From Alphaproteobacteria bacterium (GTDB lineage: Bacteria > Pseudomonadota > Alphaproteobacteria > CAAHEQ01 > UBA3637), in NCBI GenBank assembly GCA_017962565.1, contig JAGCVC010000001.1:143119-207118 (forward strand): a DNA stretch of 64,000 bases. Reading direction: 5' to 3'. Positions 36,287 through 45,139 of this stretch are shown here, one piece after another. Within the stretch, counting starts at the first letter, position 1; each line of letters opens with the position of its first letter. Under the pieces are notes generated by a model. The model was not told the DNA's origin. It saw only the letters and a program-made list of their open reading frames with translations, and did no database searches. The position numbers were made by a program, and so were the translations under genes.

Positions 36287-36302
36287 TGTTTCACGTGGAA
36301 CA
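36287..36302. promoter_or_regulatory. parS site 3
   Basis: TGTTTCACGTGGAACA, one base from the perfect palindrome, 36 bases after site 2. It abuts or overlaps the start of rsmG. Confidence 0.92.
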
Positions 36303-36306
36303 ATTT

Positions 36307-36897
36307 ATGGAATTTTCACCAAAAACTATAGAAAAATTGAAAATTTATGAGGAAACTTTAAAAAAGTGGCAATCTAAAATCAATTTAATAAGTCCATCAA
36401 CTGTTCCTGATATTTGGAATAGACATATTATGGATAGTGCCCAACTTTACCCTTTAATTTCAAAACAACCTCAAGTAATCCTTGATTTAGGGAGTGGGGC
36501 AGGCTTTCCCGGATTGGTTTTGGCTATCTTAAATCAAACACAGGGAAGGGGTAATTGGGCTGTTCATTTAGTTGAATCAGATACTCGAAAGTGTGTTTTT
36601 ATGCGTGAAATACTACGTTTGTGCCAGGTTCATGCAATTATTCATAATTGTCGAATTGAAGATATGGAACCAATGAAAGTAGATATAATAACAGCGCGCG
36701 CTTTAAAAGAAACAAAAACCTTGCTTTTTTATGCATATCCTTTTTTAAAAACAGATACTTATTGTTTATTCTTAAAGGGAGAAAATGCAGATTTAGAGTT
36801 GAATTGGGCTACAAATGAATATAATTTTTTAGTAGAAAAAATACCCAGTTTAACAAAGGGGAGTTATATTTTAAAAATGATGGAGATACATAAATGA
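36307..36897 (+). CDS. rsmG: 16S rRNA (guanine527-N7)-methyltransferase RsmG
   Basis: The protein (196 residues from ATG 36307) has the RsmG pattern: KIYEETLKKWQSKINLISPS at the start, then RHIMDSAQL, and the SAM-binding LDLGSGAGFPGL. It methylates G527 of 16S rRNA. An in-frame GTG at 36286 would add seven residues encoded by parS site 3 (FHVEQ), but it lacks a good SD, while ATG 36307 has GGAAC seven bases upstream; I prefer the ATG. It overlaps parA by four bases. Confidence 0.93.
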   Translation: MEFSPKTIEKLKIYEETLKKWQSKINLISPSTVPDIWNRHIMDSAQLYPLISKQPQVILDLGSGAGFPGLVLAILNQTQGRGNWAVHLVESDTRKCVFMREILRLCQVHAIIHNCRIEDMEPMKVDIITARALKETKTLLFYAYPFLKTDTYCLFLKGENADLELNWATNEYNFLVEKIPSLTKGSYILKMMEIHK

Positions 36898-37691
36898 AAA
36901 ATATGAAGAAAGTCCGTGTTTTTTCTGTTGCTAATCAAAAAGGCGGTGTCGGTAAAACAACAACCGCGGTCAATTTAGCAACTGCTTTATCGGCTTTACG
37001 TAAGAAAGTTTTATTAATTGATTTGGATGCGCAAGGTAATGCTACCGTCAGTTTAGGTGTTTCTCGTCAAGGAAAAACAAATAATGCTTACACGGTTTTA
37101 ACCGGTCAGGAAAATATTAAAAATTCTATGAAAGAAACAAAGATTCCTTATCTTTATGTTTTACCGTCTTGTAAGGAATTATTAGGACTGGATATTGAAT
37201 TAGCAGGTGTTGAAAAGCCGCAGTTTTTCTTGAAAAAAGCACTAATGGCACCGGAATTGGATTTTGATTATGTTTTTATAGATTGTCCGCCGGCGGTTGG
37301 TATGTTAACCATTAATGCTTTAACAGCTTCAGATGCTGTTGTTGTACCAATTCAATGTGAATATTTGGCTTTGGAAGGTGTTGCAGATCTGATAAAAACC
37401 ATCGAAAGAGTAAAGAAAAACTTTAATTCAAATTTAGATTTACATGGTATTTTGTTGACAATGTTTGATGGACGCAGCCGTCTTTCTTATTCGGTTGCCG
37501 AAGATGTTCGCCGCTTTTTTGGAGAAAAGGTTTATAAGTCATTTATTCCCAGAAATGTGCGGATTCCAGAGGCTCCATCACATGGAAAACCCGTATTACT
37601 TTATGATTATAAATGCACCGGTTCGCAAGCGTATATTCGTTTAGCTGCCGAATTTTTGAAAAGAGAAAAGGAATTATTGAAAAATGGATAA
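36894..37691 (+). CDS. parA: chromosome partitioning ATPase ParA
   Basis: The 265-residue protein has the deviant Walker A NQKGGVGKTT (14-23), IDLDAQGNAT and FIDCPPAVGMLTINAL, typical of chromosomal ParA/Soj. It forms DNA-bound gradients that pull ParB-parS complexes to daughter cells. It is translated in overlap with rsmG (four bases) and parB (eight bases). Three parS sites 0.6 kb upstream complete the segregation module. Confidence 0.97.
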   Translation: MKNMKKVRVFSVANQKGGVGKTTTAVNLATALSALRKKVLLIDLDAQGNATVSLGVSRQGKTNNAYTVLTGQENIKNSMKETKIPYLYVLPSCKELLGLDIELAGVEKPQFFLKKALMAPELDFDYVFIDCPPAVGMLTINALTASDAVVVPIQCEYLALEGVADLIKTIERVKKNFNSNLDLHGILLTMFDGRSRLSYSVAEDVRRFFGEKVYKSFIPRNVRIPEAPSHGKPVLLYDYKCTGSQAYIRLAAEFLKREKELLKNG

Positions 37692-38586
37692 AAATAAAAT
37701 TGGTTTAGGTAAAGGTTTAAGTGCTATTTTAGGTGAAATTGACGAAGAAACCAGTCAAGTTTCTGCTTTAATTGAAAAAAAAGACACTTCCGGCATTACT
37801 TTTTTACCACTGGAATCATTGCAGCCCGGTAAATTTCAGCCGCGGCGCGTGTTTACAAAAGATGTTTTAGATGACTTAGTTGCTTCTATTAAAACAAAAG
37901 GTGTGTTGCAACCGTTGTTGGTGCGTCAAATTGGAAATGATCGCTATGAAATTATTGCCGGTGAACGCAGATGGCGTGCATCAAAAGAAGCTGGATTGAC
38001 GCAAGTACCTGTAATCATTAAAGATTTTAATGATGAAGAAACTTTAGAAGTGTCTTTAATTGAAAATTTACAACGTCAAGATCTTAATCCTTTGGAAGAA
38101 GCACAAGGTTATAAACGTTTATTAGATGAATTTAAACGTACTCAAGAAGAATTGGCTCGTGTTGTCGGTAAAAGCCGCAGTTATGTTGCTAATATGTTGA
38201 GATTATTGGATTTACCGAGCGCAGTTAAAACATATTTAGATAAAGGTGAATTAACAGCTGGTCATGCACGTGCTTTATTAAATGCTAAAAATCCGGAAAA
38301 ATTAGCTAAAAAGGTCGTGGAGCAGGGGTTAAGTGTTCGTCAAACAGAACAGTTAGCTATGACCGAAGGAGAAAAAAAGGGTAGGGCAGAGCGAAAAATT
38401 TCTGTTGGTGGTCGAAAAGATGGGGATATAATGGCTTTGGAAGCGGAATTATCCACTTTATTAAAGACGGCTGTAACTATTCGTTGGACCGGTAAAAACG
38501 GAAAAATTACCATTGAATGTAATTCTTTGGAAAAATTAGACGTTGTTTTACAACGTTTAACAAACGGCGGCGAAGTAGAAGAATAA
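37684..38586 (+). CDS. parB: chromosome partitioning protein ParB
   Basis: The 300-residue protein starts with LGKGLSAILGE, the usual ParA-interacting N-terminus. It has the CTP-binding core with GERRWRA (93-99), ENLQRQDLNPLEEA, the HTH TQEELARVVGKSRSYV that reads parS, and a C-terminal dimerisation domain. ParB loads at parS, spreads as a CTP-dependent clamp and recruits SMC. The target sites are just upstream of rsmG. Confidence 0.97.
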   Translation: MDKNKIGLGKGLSAILGEIDEETSQVSALIEKKDTSGITFLPLESLQPGKFQPRRVFTKDVLDDLVASIKTKGVLQPLLVRQIGNDRYEIIAGERRWRASKEAGLTQVPVIIKDFNDEETLEVSLIENLQRQDLNPLEEAQGYKRLLDEFKRTQEELARVVGKSRSYVANMLRLLDLPSAVKTYLDKGELTAGHARALLNAKNPEKLAKKVVEQGLSVRQTEQLAMTEGEKKGRAERKISVGGRKDGDIMALEAELSTLLKTAVTIRWTGKNGKITIECNSLEKLDVVLQRLTNGGEVEE

Positions 38587-38612
38587 TTTTTTAAAATCAA
38601 ATAGTTATAAAA

Positions 38613-39488
38613 ATGATAGATAAAAAAATATATTCAAAAAAAGTTGCAGAACTGAAAAAGTATAAAAAAATAAAAAAAGAAAGCAGCAAAAGTTTTTATA
38701 CGCGTTCTATTCCTATTATCTTAATTTGTTTTATATTAAGTTTTTTTATATATTTTTTTTGGGATAATCCTTATTCAAAAGAAATTCCACTTATAATTCT
38801 TTTTATTTTTTTTGTTTTTTGTGTGTTGGATACAAAAAAATCGCCCGAATATGTTAATAAAATGAAAAAAATAGAAAAAGAAGAAAATGAAAATATAGCA
38901 AGAATACTGGAGTTTGTCGGTTATAGACGTATTTCTAAATATGATTTTCCTATGCCGACATCTTTAGTTAGAATAATATCTGATGATGCAAATTTTTTAT
39001 CTGATGAATATTTTAAAAAAGCTATGGAAAACATATATGAATTTGGAAAGTTTAAATTTATAGATGATAGTTTTGAAGGCGTTATTTTTCATGTAGATAT
39101 GACTTTACCTGTACAAGATGATATTTTTATTGGTGATTTTTCAAAAAATTCTCTTCTATGTTGTATTGATACTATAGATGATTGGAAATTTTTTACTCAA
39201 AACAAAAATGAAAATTTAGAATGGATAACACCGGAATTCAGAAGACAAATTGAACAAATTATTCCTCTTTTTTCCGGAGAAGGAGCTAAAATAAGTGATA
39301 AACATGTTTTTTTACAAATAAAGAAAGATGGCATAAATGGTTTTTTACCGGGGCTTTTTCCTTTTAATCATAGAGAATGGATTGATATAAAAAATGAAGA
39401 CATTACTTTTGATGACGCGTTTTCTCTTTACAAAAGTGCAAGTGTTTTAGAAGAGTTCAATAAATATATAGAAGAAAACAAATTTTAA
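38613..39488 (+). CDS. membrane-anchored protein, unknown
   Basis: The 291-residue protein has a Lys-rich N-terminus, two membrane helices (about 30-48 and 54-70) and a soluble C-terminal domain of about 200 residues with many aromatic and acidic residues (IDDSFEGVIFHVDM, GDFSKNSLLCCID). The layout is like DUF3137-type proteins, but I cannot confirm that. Codon use is unusually Lys/Phe/Ile-rich compared with parB, which may indicate a different history. It is separated from parB by 26 bases and ends before a bidirectional terminator. Confidence 0.55.
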   Translation: MIDKKIYSKKVAELKKYKKIKKESSKSFYTRSIPIILICFILSFFIYFFWDNPYSKEIPLIILFIFFVFCVLDTKKSPEYVNKMKKIEKEENENIARILEFVGYRRISKYDFPMPTSLVRIISDDANFLSDEYFKKAMENIYEFGKFKFIDDSFEGVIFHVDMTLPVQDDIFIGDFSKNSLLCCIDTIDDWKFFTQNKNENLEWITPEFRRQIEQIIPLFSGEGAKISDKHVFLQIKKDGINGFLPGLFPFNHREWIDIKNEDITFDDAFSLYKSASVLEEFNKYIEENKF

Positions 39489-39503
39489 ATGTAATTACAA
39501 AAT

Positions 39504-39538
39504 AAGCACGGACATCGTTGAAACATCCGTGCTTTTAT
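39504..39538. terminator. bidirectional terminator between the gene at 38613 and thrS
   Basis: AAGCACGGA (39504-39512) pairs with TCCGTGCTT (39526-39534), flanked by T on the plus side and A on the other. It serves the convergent genes. Confidence 0.85.
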
Positions 39539-39553
39539 TTTATAAAAAAGTCT

Positions 39554-41494
39554 TTATTTCCAAAGATTTAATGATTTAGAAGAATCTATTTCTTTTACGT
39601 TTGCAATAAAGTCATCTAAACTCATACCGTTCTTTTGGTTGTTTTGACGATCACGAACGGAAATTGTATTACTTTCCAACTCTTTGTCACCCAAAATAAC
39701 GGCATATGGTATCTTTTGTTCGTGTGCTGCACGAATTTGATAACCGATTGTGTTAGATTGACGTTCCATTTCGGCACGAATACCAGCTGCTTTTAACTTT
39801 TCAACCAAAGCGGCTCCGGCTTCACGATGTTTATCGGAAACGGGTAATACACGTACTTGAACAGGTGAAAGCCATACAGGGAAAGCACCGGCAAAATGTT
39901 CGGTTAAAATACCTATAAAACGTTCCAAAGAACCATATAAAGCGCGGTGAATAACCGGTGGCATCTTTAAATTGCCGTCTTTATCCACATATTTACAACC
40001 AAAACGGTCTGGTAATTGGAAATCCAATTGGAAAGTTCCCGTTTGCCATTCACGTCCCAAAGCATCTGTCATTGAAATGTCAACCTTTGGACCATAGAAA
40101 GCACCATCTTTATCTTTAATTTGATAATTATCTTTGCCGCAGTGATTATCTAAAACTCTACGTAAAGCAGCTTCAGCTTTATTCCAAGTTTCAATATCGC
40201 CAACAAAATCGTCCGGACGTGTTGAAAACTTCATTTGATATTTCAAACCGAAAACTTTATAAAATTTGTCAGCCAAAGCAAAAAGACGTGAAAATTCTTC
40301 CTCAATTTGCTCTTCTGTAATAAAAATATGTGCATCATCTTGGTGAAATTCACGAACACGGAATAAACCATTCAAAGCACCGGAAGCTTCGTTTCTGTGA
40401 ATCATATCAACATCTGAAAAACGAATAGGTAAATCCGCATAAGAACGTGTTTTCATATTAAATAAAATCATTGTTTGCGGACAACTCATCGGTTTTAAAG
40501 CATATACTTCATTTTCCGGCATTTCGTTTGCTGTTAATAAGTACATATCATCCTTGTAATGATCCCAGTGACCGGAAGTTTCCCATAAAACACGAGAATT
40601 CATCAACGGTCCCGTAAATTCCAAATAATCGGCTTTATCATGTTCTTGACGCCAAAATTCAAGCAATAAGTTATATAATTTTAAGCCTTTTGGTAAGAAG
40701 TACGGACAACCCGGAGCTGTTGGATCAAAATGGAATAAATCCAACGCCTTACCGATTTTGCGGTGATCACGTTTTTCAGCTTCTTCCAATAAAGTTAAAT
40801 GTGCTTTTAATTGCTTTTCATCTGCAAAAGCAACACCGTAAATACGTTGCAACATTTCATTTTTAGAATCGCCGCGCCAATAAGCACCGGCAACTTTCAT
40901 CAACTTGAAAGCTTTTGCAGCCTTGCCTGTTGATGGTAAATGCGGTCCACGGCAAAGGTCTGTATAATCGCCTTGACGATACAAAGAAATAACAGCGTCT
41001 GCCGGCAAATCTTCAATAATTTGAACTTTATAGGATTCACCTTTGTTTTTGAAAAATTCAATAGCTTTTTCACGCGGCCATTCCATACGTTCAATCGGTA
41101 AATTACGGTCAATAATTTCAGCCATACGTTTTTCAATTTTTGCTAAATCATCCAAAGCAAAAGGTTCTTTTTTTGCAAAATCATAATAAAAACCGTTTTC
41201 AATAACTGGTCCGATAGTAACTTGCGTTCCCGGAAACAATTCTTGAACAGCCTGAGCCATAATGTGTGACAAAGTGTGACGCATAATGTCCACGCCTTCA
41301 GTTGTTTTTGATGTGATAATGGTGACAGCCGCATCCGTTGTAATAGGCGTTGTCAAATCGGTTAATTTTCCATCCACTGTCACAGCAAAAGCAGCCAAAG
41401 CCAAACGTTCACTAATTTTTTGCGCAATATCCATACCGGAAACAGGCGCATCAAATTCCATTATGGAATTATCAGGTAGTTTTATTTTAATCAT
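39554..41494 (-). CDS. thrS: threonyl-tRNA synthetase
   Basis: At 646 residues this is a full bacterial ThrRS: a TGS domain (about 1-60), the editing domain with RHTLSHIMAQAV (HxxxH) and LCRGPH, and the class II core with motif 2 (FRVREFHQDDAHIF) and motif 3 (GSLERFIGIL). Zinc ligands are visible as Cys in MSCPQTM and two His. An anticodon-binding domain closes the protein (VRVLPVSDKHREAG). It charges tRNA-Thr. The promoter is just upstream. Confidence 0.98.
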   Translation of the reverse strand: MIKIKLPDNSIMEFDAPVSGMDIAQKISERLALAAFAVTVDGKLTDLTTPITTDAAVTIITSKTTEGVDIMRHTLSHIMAQAVQELFPGTQVTIGPVIENGFYYDFAKKEPFALDDLAKIEKRMAEIIDRNLPIERMEWPREKAIEFFKNKGESYKVQIIEDLPADAVISLYRQGDYTDLCRGPHLPSTGKAAKAFKLMKVAGAYWRGDSKNEMLQRIYGVAFADEKQLKAHLTLLEEAEKRDHRKIGKALDLFHFDPTAPGCPYFLPKGLKLYNLLLEFWRQEHDKADYLEFTGPLMNSRVLWETSGHWDHYKDDMYLLTANEMPENEVYALKPMSCPQTMILFNMKTRSYADLPIRFSDVDMIHRNEASGALNGLFRVREFHQDDAHIFITEEQIEEEFSRLFALADKFYKVFGLKYQMKFSTRPDDFVGDIETWNKAEAALRRVLDNHCGKDNYQIKDKDGAFYGPKVDISMTDALGREWQTGTFQLDFQLPDRFGCKYVDKDGNLKMPPVIHRALYGSLERFIGILTEHFAGAFPVWLSPVQVRVLPVSDKHREAGAALVEKLKAAGIRAEMERQSNTIGYQIRAAHEQKIPYAVILGDKELESNTISVRDRQNNQKNGMSLDDFIANVKEIDSSKSLNLWK

Positions 41495-41523
41495 TTTTAT
41501 TTTTTCCTTTTTTGTTAAAATTA

Positions 41524-41548
41524 AAGGTCTGCCACAGTGACAGACCTT
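41524..41548 (-). terminator. hairpin, probable terminator of the gene at 41597
   Basis: AAGGTCTG (41524-41531) pairs with CAGACCTT (41541-41548), a perfect 8-bp stem. On the minus strand TTTAATTTTAAC follows, a weak U-tract. The predicted thrS transcript start falls inside it, so a role as thrS leader hairpin is less likely. Confidence 0.6.
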
Positions 41549-41551
41549 GAT

Positions 41552-41580
41552 ATTGTATCAAACCTTTTATTTTTAGTCAA
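41552..41580 (-). promoter_or_regulatory. thrS promoter
   Basis: Minus strand TTGACT (41580-41575), 17 bases, TACAAT (41557-41552) preceded by TGA (extended -10). Confidence 0.65.
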
Positions 41581-41596
41581 TTGTAAAATACAATTT

Positions 41597-42421
41597 TTAA
41601 AGGGATTTACCTTGTCGGTTTAAACGTGTTTGTACGCGTTTCCAGTTTTGTTGTTTTTCAAGTGAAATCAAAAATAGTTTTTTTATTGATGAATTCAGAT
41701 CTTTTACTATACCTTTCGACCAAAAAGGATTGTGTTTAAATGCTGTTTCTTCGGTAACGATTGATTCCTTTATAGCTGTTTCCCAATCCTGAATTCCAAT
41801 TGCTTTTAGTAATTTTTTATAGGTTCCAATTCCGTGTGCTTTACCATCTTCGTCATTTTGAAAACCGGTTCCCATATCAACTAAGAACATAGCCGCGCGT
41901 ACTTCATAAGGCACATCTTTATAATCAAAACCGTGTTTTTGACATAATTCTTGATAATAAACTTCACGTTCTCCTAGGAAGTTTTTAACTTGCGGCCGAA
42001 TAACATCATTTGAAAGTTTGTTATCATCTATACATTCTTTATCTAAAACATTAAAATAAATTGTTTCAGCATTTTGAAGAAAATCAGCCGTTTTCGGATC
42101 ATTTTTATCAAAAGGTAAAGCCATTAATTGATTGTAAGAGATGGGAACTCCCGGACCAATCTTAACGCAAGGAAAATTATTGTACAAACCATAATGCAAT
42201 CTGGTAAAAAGAACATTATAATTTTCATGAATATAGTTGTATGTTAAATCCACAGATGTAGCCGCCGTTAATTTTTTTCTGATAGATTTTACTTGTGGAA
42301 CAGGTTGTTTTACCCAATTATATTCAGCTAAACAGGCAAGAGCGGTCAATCCAACAACTCCCAAAGCAATTTTGGAAAGAAACGCATCTGCAGCCGATTT
42401 TTTTATTCCTCTTTTTTTCAT
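41597..42421 (-). CDS. membrane-anchored lysozyme-like-fold paralogue (degenerate)
   Basis: The start is placed at 42421 (MKKRGIKKSA) behind GGGAG; the ATG at 42436 coincides with the transcript start. The 274-residue protein has one N-terminal hydrophobic segment (about 16-36) and a domain clearly related to the C-terminal half of its neighbour at 42498: CVKIGPGVPISYNQL, RAAMFLVDMGTG, GIGTYKKLLKAIGIQDWETAIKES. This resembles a GH24 lysozyme fold in which the catalytic Glu/Asp/Thr are gone. It may bind wall glycans or modulate the neighbour. No hydrolytic activity is expected. Confidence 0.65.
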   Translation of the reverse strand: MKKRGIKKSAADAFLSKIALGVVGLTALACLAEYNWVKQPVPQVKSIRKKLTAATSVDLTYNYIHENYNVLFTRLHYGLYNNFPCVKIGPGVPISYNQLMALPFDKNDPKTADFLQNAETIYFNVLDKECIDDNKLSNDVIRPQVKNFLGEREVYYQELCQKHGFDYKDVPYEVRAAMFLVDMGTGFQNDEDGKAHGIGTYKKLLKAIGIQDWETAIKESIVTEETAFKHNPFWSKGIVKDLNSSIKKLFLISLEKQQNWKRVQTRLNRQGKSL

Positions 42422-42444
42422 AAAAACTCCCTTCAATAGTAAGT

Positions 42445-42473
42445 ATTATACCATAAAATTTATTATTTTTCAA
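42445..42473 (-). promoter_or_regulatory. extended -10 promoter of the gene at 41597
   Basis: Minus strand TTGAAA (42473-42468), 17 bases, TATAAT (42450-42445) preceded by TGG. Confidence 0.7.
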
Positions 42474-42497
42474 TGAGTTTTACAACTTTTGGAAAAA

Positions 42498-43877
42498 TTA
42501 CTTCGAAGAACCTCTAAATAAAGCTGCAGCAACCGCTTGACTTACTTCAAACATTTGCGGTTTTTCCATATTAGCAAGCATATTATAAGAATAATCATTA
42601 AATTTCTTACAATTTGCCTTTAATACTTCAGGATCACTAGAGGGATGATTTCTTGCAAAAACGGATTCTGAAACAAATATTTCCTTTGCTGCTTCCGTTA
42701 AATTCCCTTTATTAATTTCTCTTCCAAAGCCTTTATAAGATTTTTCTCTTCCCGCCGTTCCGCAAGCTAATCTTAAAATAGCGGCTTGTTCTATAATACT
42801 TTTGGAATTAATGTCTTTACATAAAGAATTATACCGAGTTTTACGATTTTCTTTATAATAATGTTTAACGCACTTACGTATGGCTTCTTCTGATAATTCT
42901 TTAACTTCTCGTTTGTTAAAGACTGCCTTGTATAAGGTGTCTGCGTTTTTTTCACCACACTCATCGAACAAACGTAATTTTTGAATATCTTTTAAAGTAA
43001 CGGGAATGCCCGGGCCGACAACAATACATTGTTTTCCTTCCCAGACCCCCCGTCTGATGGTGTTGGATGTTTCCGGAAAATCAGCCAATACTTCATCTAC
43101 AAAAGCATTTTCCATCGCATCACCCAACTTCATACTGAAATTTTTAGGAACCAAGTTAAATTCTGCTAAAACATCATTTTTGCGAGTTTGTCCCCAACCG
43201 ATAACATTACTTTCTTTTGCTGCTGTTTCATAATCCAATTCATCTAAAGCGCCGAAGAATTTTTTAAATTGATTTAATACTGTTGGTGATAAACTGTAAC
43301 AATAACAAACAATTTCAGATTGAACACGCGGATGCAAGTTATAAAAATTAAAACCACAATAGTAAAGTGATAAATTTTGGGCTACTTCCACCATATTATT
43401 AAACATTTCACCCGATGATGCCGGTGTTGGCATAACACCAAAAGCATCTTTGTATTTATCTGCTGTTGTTTTAGCAAATTTACCGGCATAGTTCGCTTTG
43501 GTAGCCATTATTTTTTCATAAGCTTCTTTTTTTTGTTCTTCCGTTAAAATATTACCTTCTAAATCCATTATATCAAGCTTATTAAAATTATCCCAACTAT
43601 CAACGTTTAAGCCGACCCCTGTTGTTAAAAGTCCTCTTGTATCAAAATAAAAATGGTCTATACATCCTTCGTGTTTTACTAATTTCATTTTTGCTAAAGA
43701 TCGGCAAATGGTGTCCGCACTGTTCTTCTTTTTCTGTATTTTACTCATATCCATGACTTCTATTTGAGTCTTTTCCGTTGTTTGAGACGAATCATCTTCG
43801 GCAGAAGCCATCATTCCCGCAGAAAGCAGTGCAACACCGGCAAGATATTTGTTTAAAGTATTTTTTAAAGACTTCAT
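42498..43877 (-). CDS. secreted GH24 lysozyme-like protein with second, degenerate domain
   Basis: The 459-residue protein has a signal peptide (cleavage likely after ASA, residue 26). Residues 62-240 match phage T4-type lysozyme: HEGCIDHFYFDTRGLLTTGVG places Glu70, Asp79 and Thr85 with exactly the spacing of Glu11, Asp20 and Thr26 in T4 lysozyme. The His after GxG is replaced by Leu. The end of the domain, DYETAAKESNVIGWGQTRKND, fits the family's C-terminal helix region. Residues about 265-440 repeat the fold with GPGIPVT and LTEAAKEIFVSE but lack the catalytic residues. It may cut peptidoglycan of rivals, of the host environment or of the cell itself. Confidence 0.75.
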   Translation of the reverse strand: MKSLKNTLNKYLAGVALLSAGMMASAEDDSSQTTEKTQIEVMDMSKIQKKKNSADTICRSLAKMKLVKHEGCIDHFYFDTRGLLTTGVGLNVDSWDNFNKLDIMDLEGNILTEEQKKEAYEKIMATKANYAGKFAKTTADKYKDAFGVMPTPASSGEMFNNMVEVAQNLSLYYCGFNFYNLHPRVQSEIVCYCYSLSPTVLNQFKKFFGALDELDYETAAKESNVIGWGQTRKNDVLAEFNLVPKNFSMKLGDAMENAFVDEVLADFPETSNTIRRGVWEGKQCIVVGPGIPVTLKDIQKLRLFDECGEKNADTLYKAVFNKREVKELSEEAIRKCVKHYYKENRKTRYNSLCKDINSKSIIEQAAILRLACGTAGREKSYKGFGREINKGNLTEAAKEIFVSESVFARNHPSSDPEVLKANCKKFNDYSYNMLANMEKPQMFEVSQAVAAALFRGSSK

Positions 43878-43911
43878 TTAGCTTTTCCCTCTTTACCTAA
43901 AACACCCCTTT

Positions 43912-43940
43912 ATTATACCATAAAAAAGGCTTTTTTTCAA
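43912..43940 (-). promoter_or_regulatory. extended -10 promoter of the GH24-like gene
   Basis: Minus strand TTGAAA (43940-43935), 17 bases, TATAAT (43917-43912) preceded by TGG. Its last 12 bases before -10 (TTTTTTATGG) nearly match the promoter at 42445. Confidence 0.7.
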
Positions 43941-45112
43941 TTGGAGTTTTCAATAAAAACCATTTGTTTTGTGGCCGGATCAAATGTCAAAGCCAAAAGA
44001 CCTTTTTTAAAGGCTTCCGCTTTTTTTCCGAAAATTTCATAACGCCAACCGGACATAATACGTGAGTTTTTATTTGAACGCGCCAATTCATCCAAATCTT
44101 CTGATGAAGCAATAATTTTGGGTGCTACACCATATTGATCACTGACAATTGTTAATAATAAACGTAACATTTCTTTGACTGCATGTTGCGAAGATGTTAA
44201 GGGTTTTTCTTTTTCTAACTCTGGCATTTGATCTTTAGGTAAAGACAATGCTTTTTGAATAAGTTCCATTATTTGTTGGGCATATTCGTGCTGAGCTGAA
44301 AATTCTTTTTTGGATTTAAAATGTTCAAAATCCGATTCCTTTGTGGGTGATAAGGCAGCCAAATCCAAAATAATTTCGTCACGTAAAATATGACGGCGCG
44401 GACGGTTCTTCTTTAATGCCATTTCTTCTCGCCAAGCACATAAAGCCCGTAAAACCGCTAAATATTCCGGCTTGGAAGATGTTGGTTTTAATCTTTTCCA
44501 CATTTCCATCGGTTGTGGTTTATATAAATCAGGGCAAAGCAGGGTGTTTGTTTCTTCTTCAATCCAACTTTCACGTTTTTTTTCTTTTATTTCTACCATC
44601 ATTTTTTCATAAACTTTAACCAGATGCGTTACATCCGCCAAAGCATAAGAAAGTTGTTTTTCGGCCAACGGACGAGCAGACCAATCTGTTTCACGAAAAG
44701 ATTTATCCAAATCTAATCCCAAATAATGATGAACAATGTTGTGATAAGAAATACTTTCACCCAAACCGCAAACCATAGCACCGATTTGTGTATCAAACAC
44801 CGGATTGGGTAAATTACCCATTAAGTCATAAAAAATTTCCAAATCTTGTCGTGCTGAATGAAAAACTTTTAAAACCTTTTTATCTTTCATGATCGATAAA
44901 AGGGGTTTTAAATCCAAATCAGGAGCTAAAGGATCAATACACGCAGCTGTTCCGTCCGGTGTGGCTATTTGAACTAAACATAAAATAGCATGATAAGTTT
45001 TTTGTCTGATAAATTCCGTATCTACCGCAATAAAGGGCTGTTTTTTTAATTCGGCACAAAAAGATTTTAATGCACCATTCGTTTCAATTTTTAACACCAT
45101 ACCAAAGTCCAT
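43937..45112 (-). CDS. rnd: ribonuclease D
   Basis: The 391-residue protein has the DEDDy exonuclease domain: FIAVDTEFIRQKTY (Asp and Glu of ExoI), KVFHSARQDLEIF (ExoII) and SYALADVTHL (ExoIII Tyr). The HRDC domain follows (PEYLAVLRALCAWREEMA). RNase D trims 3' ends of tRNAs and other stable RNAs. The start is unsure: ATG 45112 has no clear SD, and ATG 45100 (MVLKIETN) is equally possible. Confidence 0.93.
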   Translation of the reverse strand: MDFGMVLKIETNGALKSFCAELKKQPFIAVDTEFIRQKTYHAILCLVQIATPDGTAACIDPLAPDLDLKPLLSIMKDKKVLKVFHSARQDLEIFYDLMGNLPNPVFDTQIGAMVCGLGESISYHNIVHHYLGLDLDKSFRETDWSARPLAEKQLSYALADVTHLVKVYEKMMVEIKEKKRESWIEEETNTLLCPDLYKPQPMEMWKRLKPTSSKPEYLAVLRALCAWREEMALKKNRPRRHILRDEIILDLAALSPTKESDFEHFKSKKEFSAQHEYAQQIMELIQKALSLPKDQMPELEKEKPLTSSQHAVKEMLRLLLTIVSDQYGVAPKIIASSEDLDELARSNKNSRIMSGWRYEIFGKKAEAFKKGLLALTFDPATKQMVFIENSN

Positions 45113-45139
45113 ATAAAAAGTTATATTCTTTTTATACGC

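Noticed and set aside
41524-41548. T-box or tRNA-mimic leader controlling thrS
   Set aside because: The predicted thrS transcript starts within the hairpin, and no anticodon-like loop is visible; it is more likely a terminator of the upstream gene.
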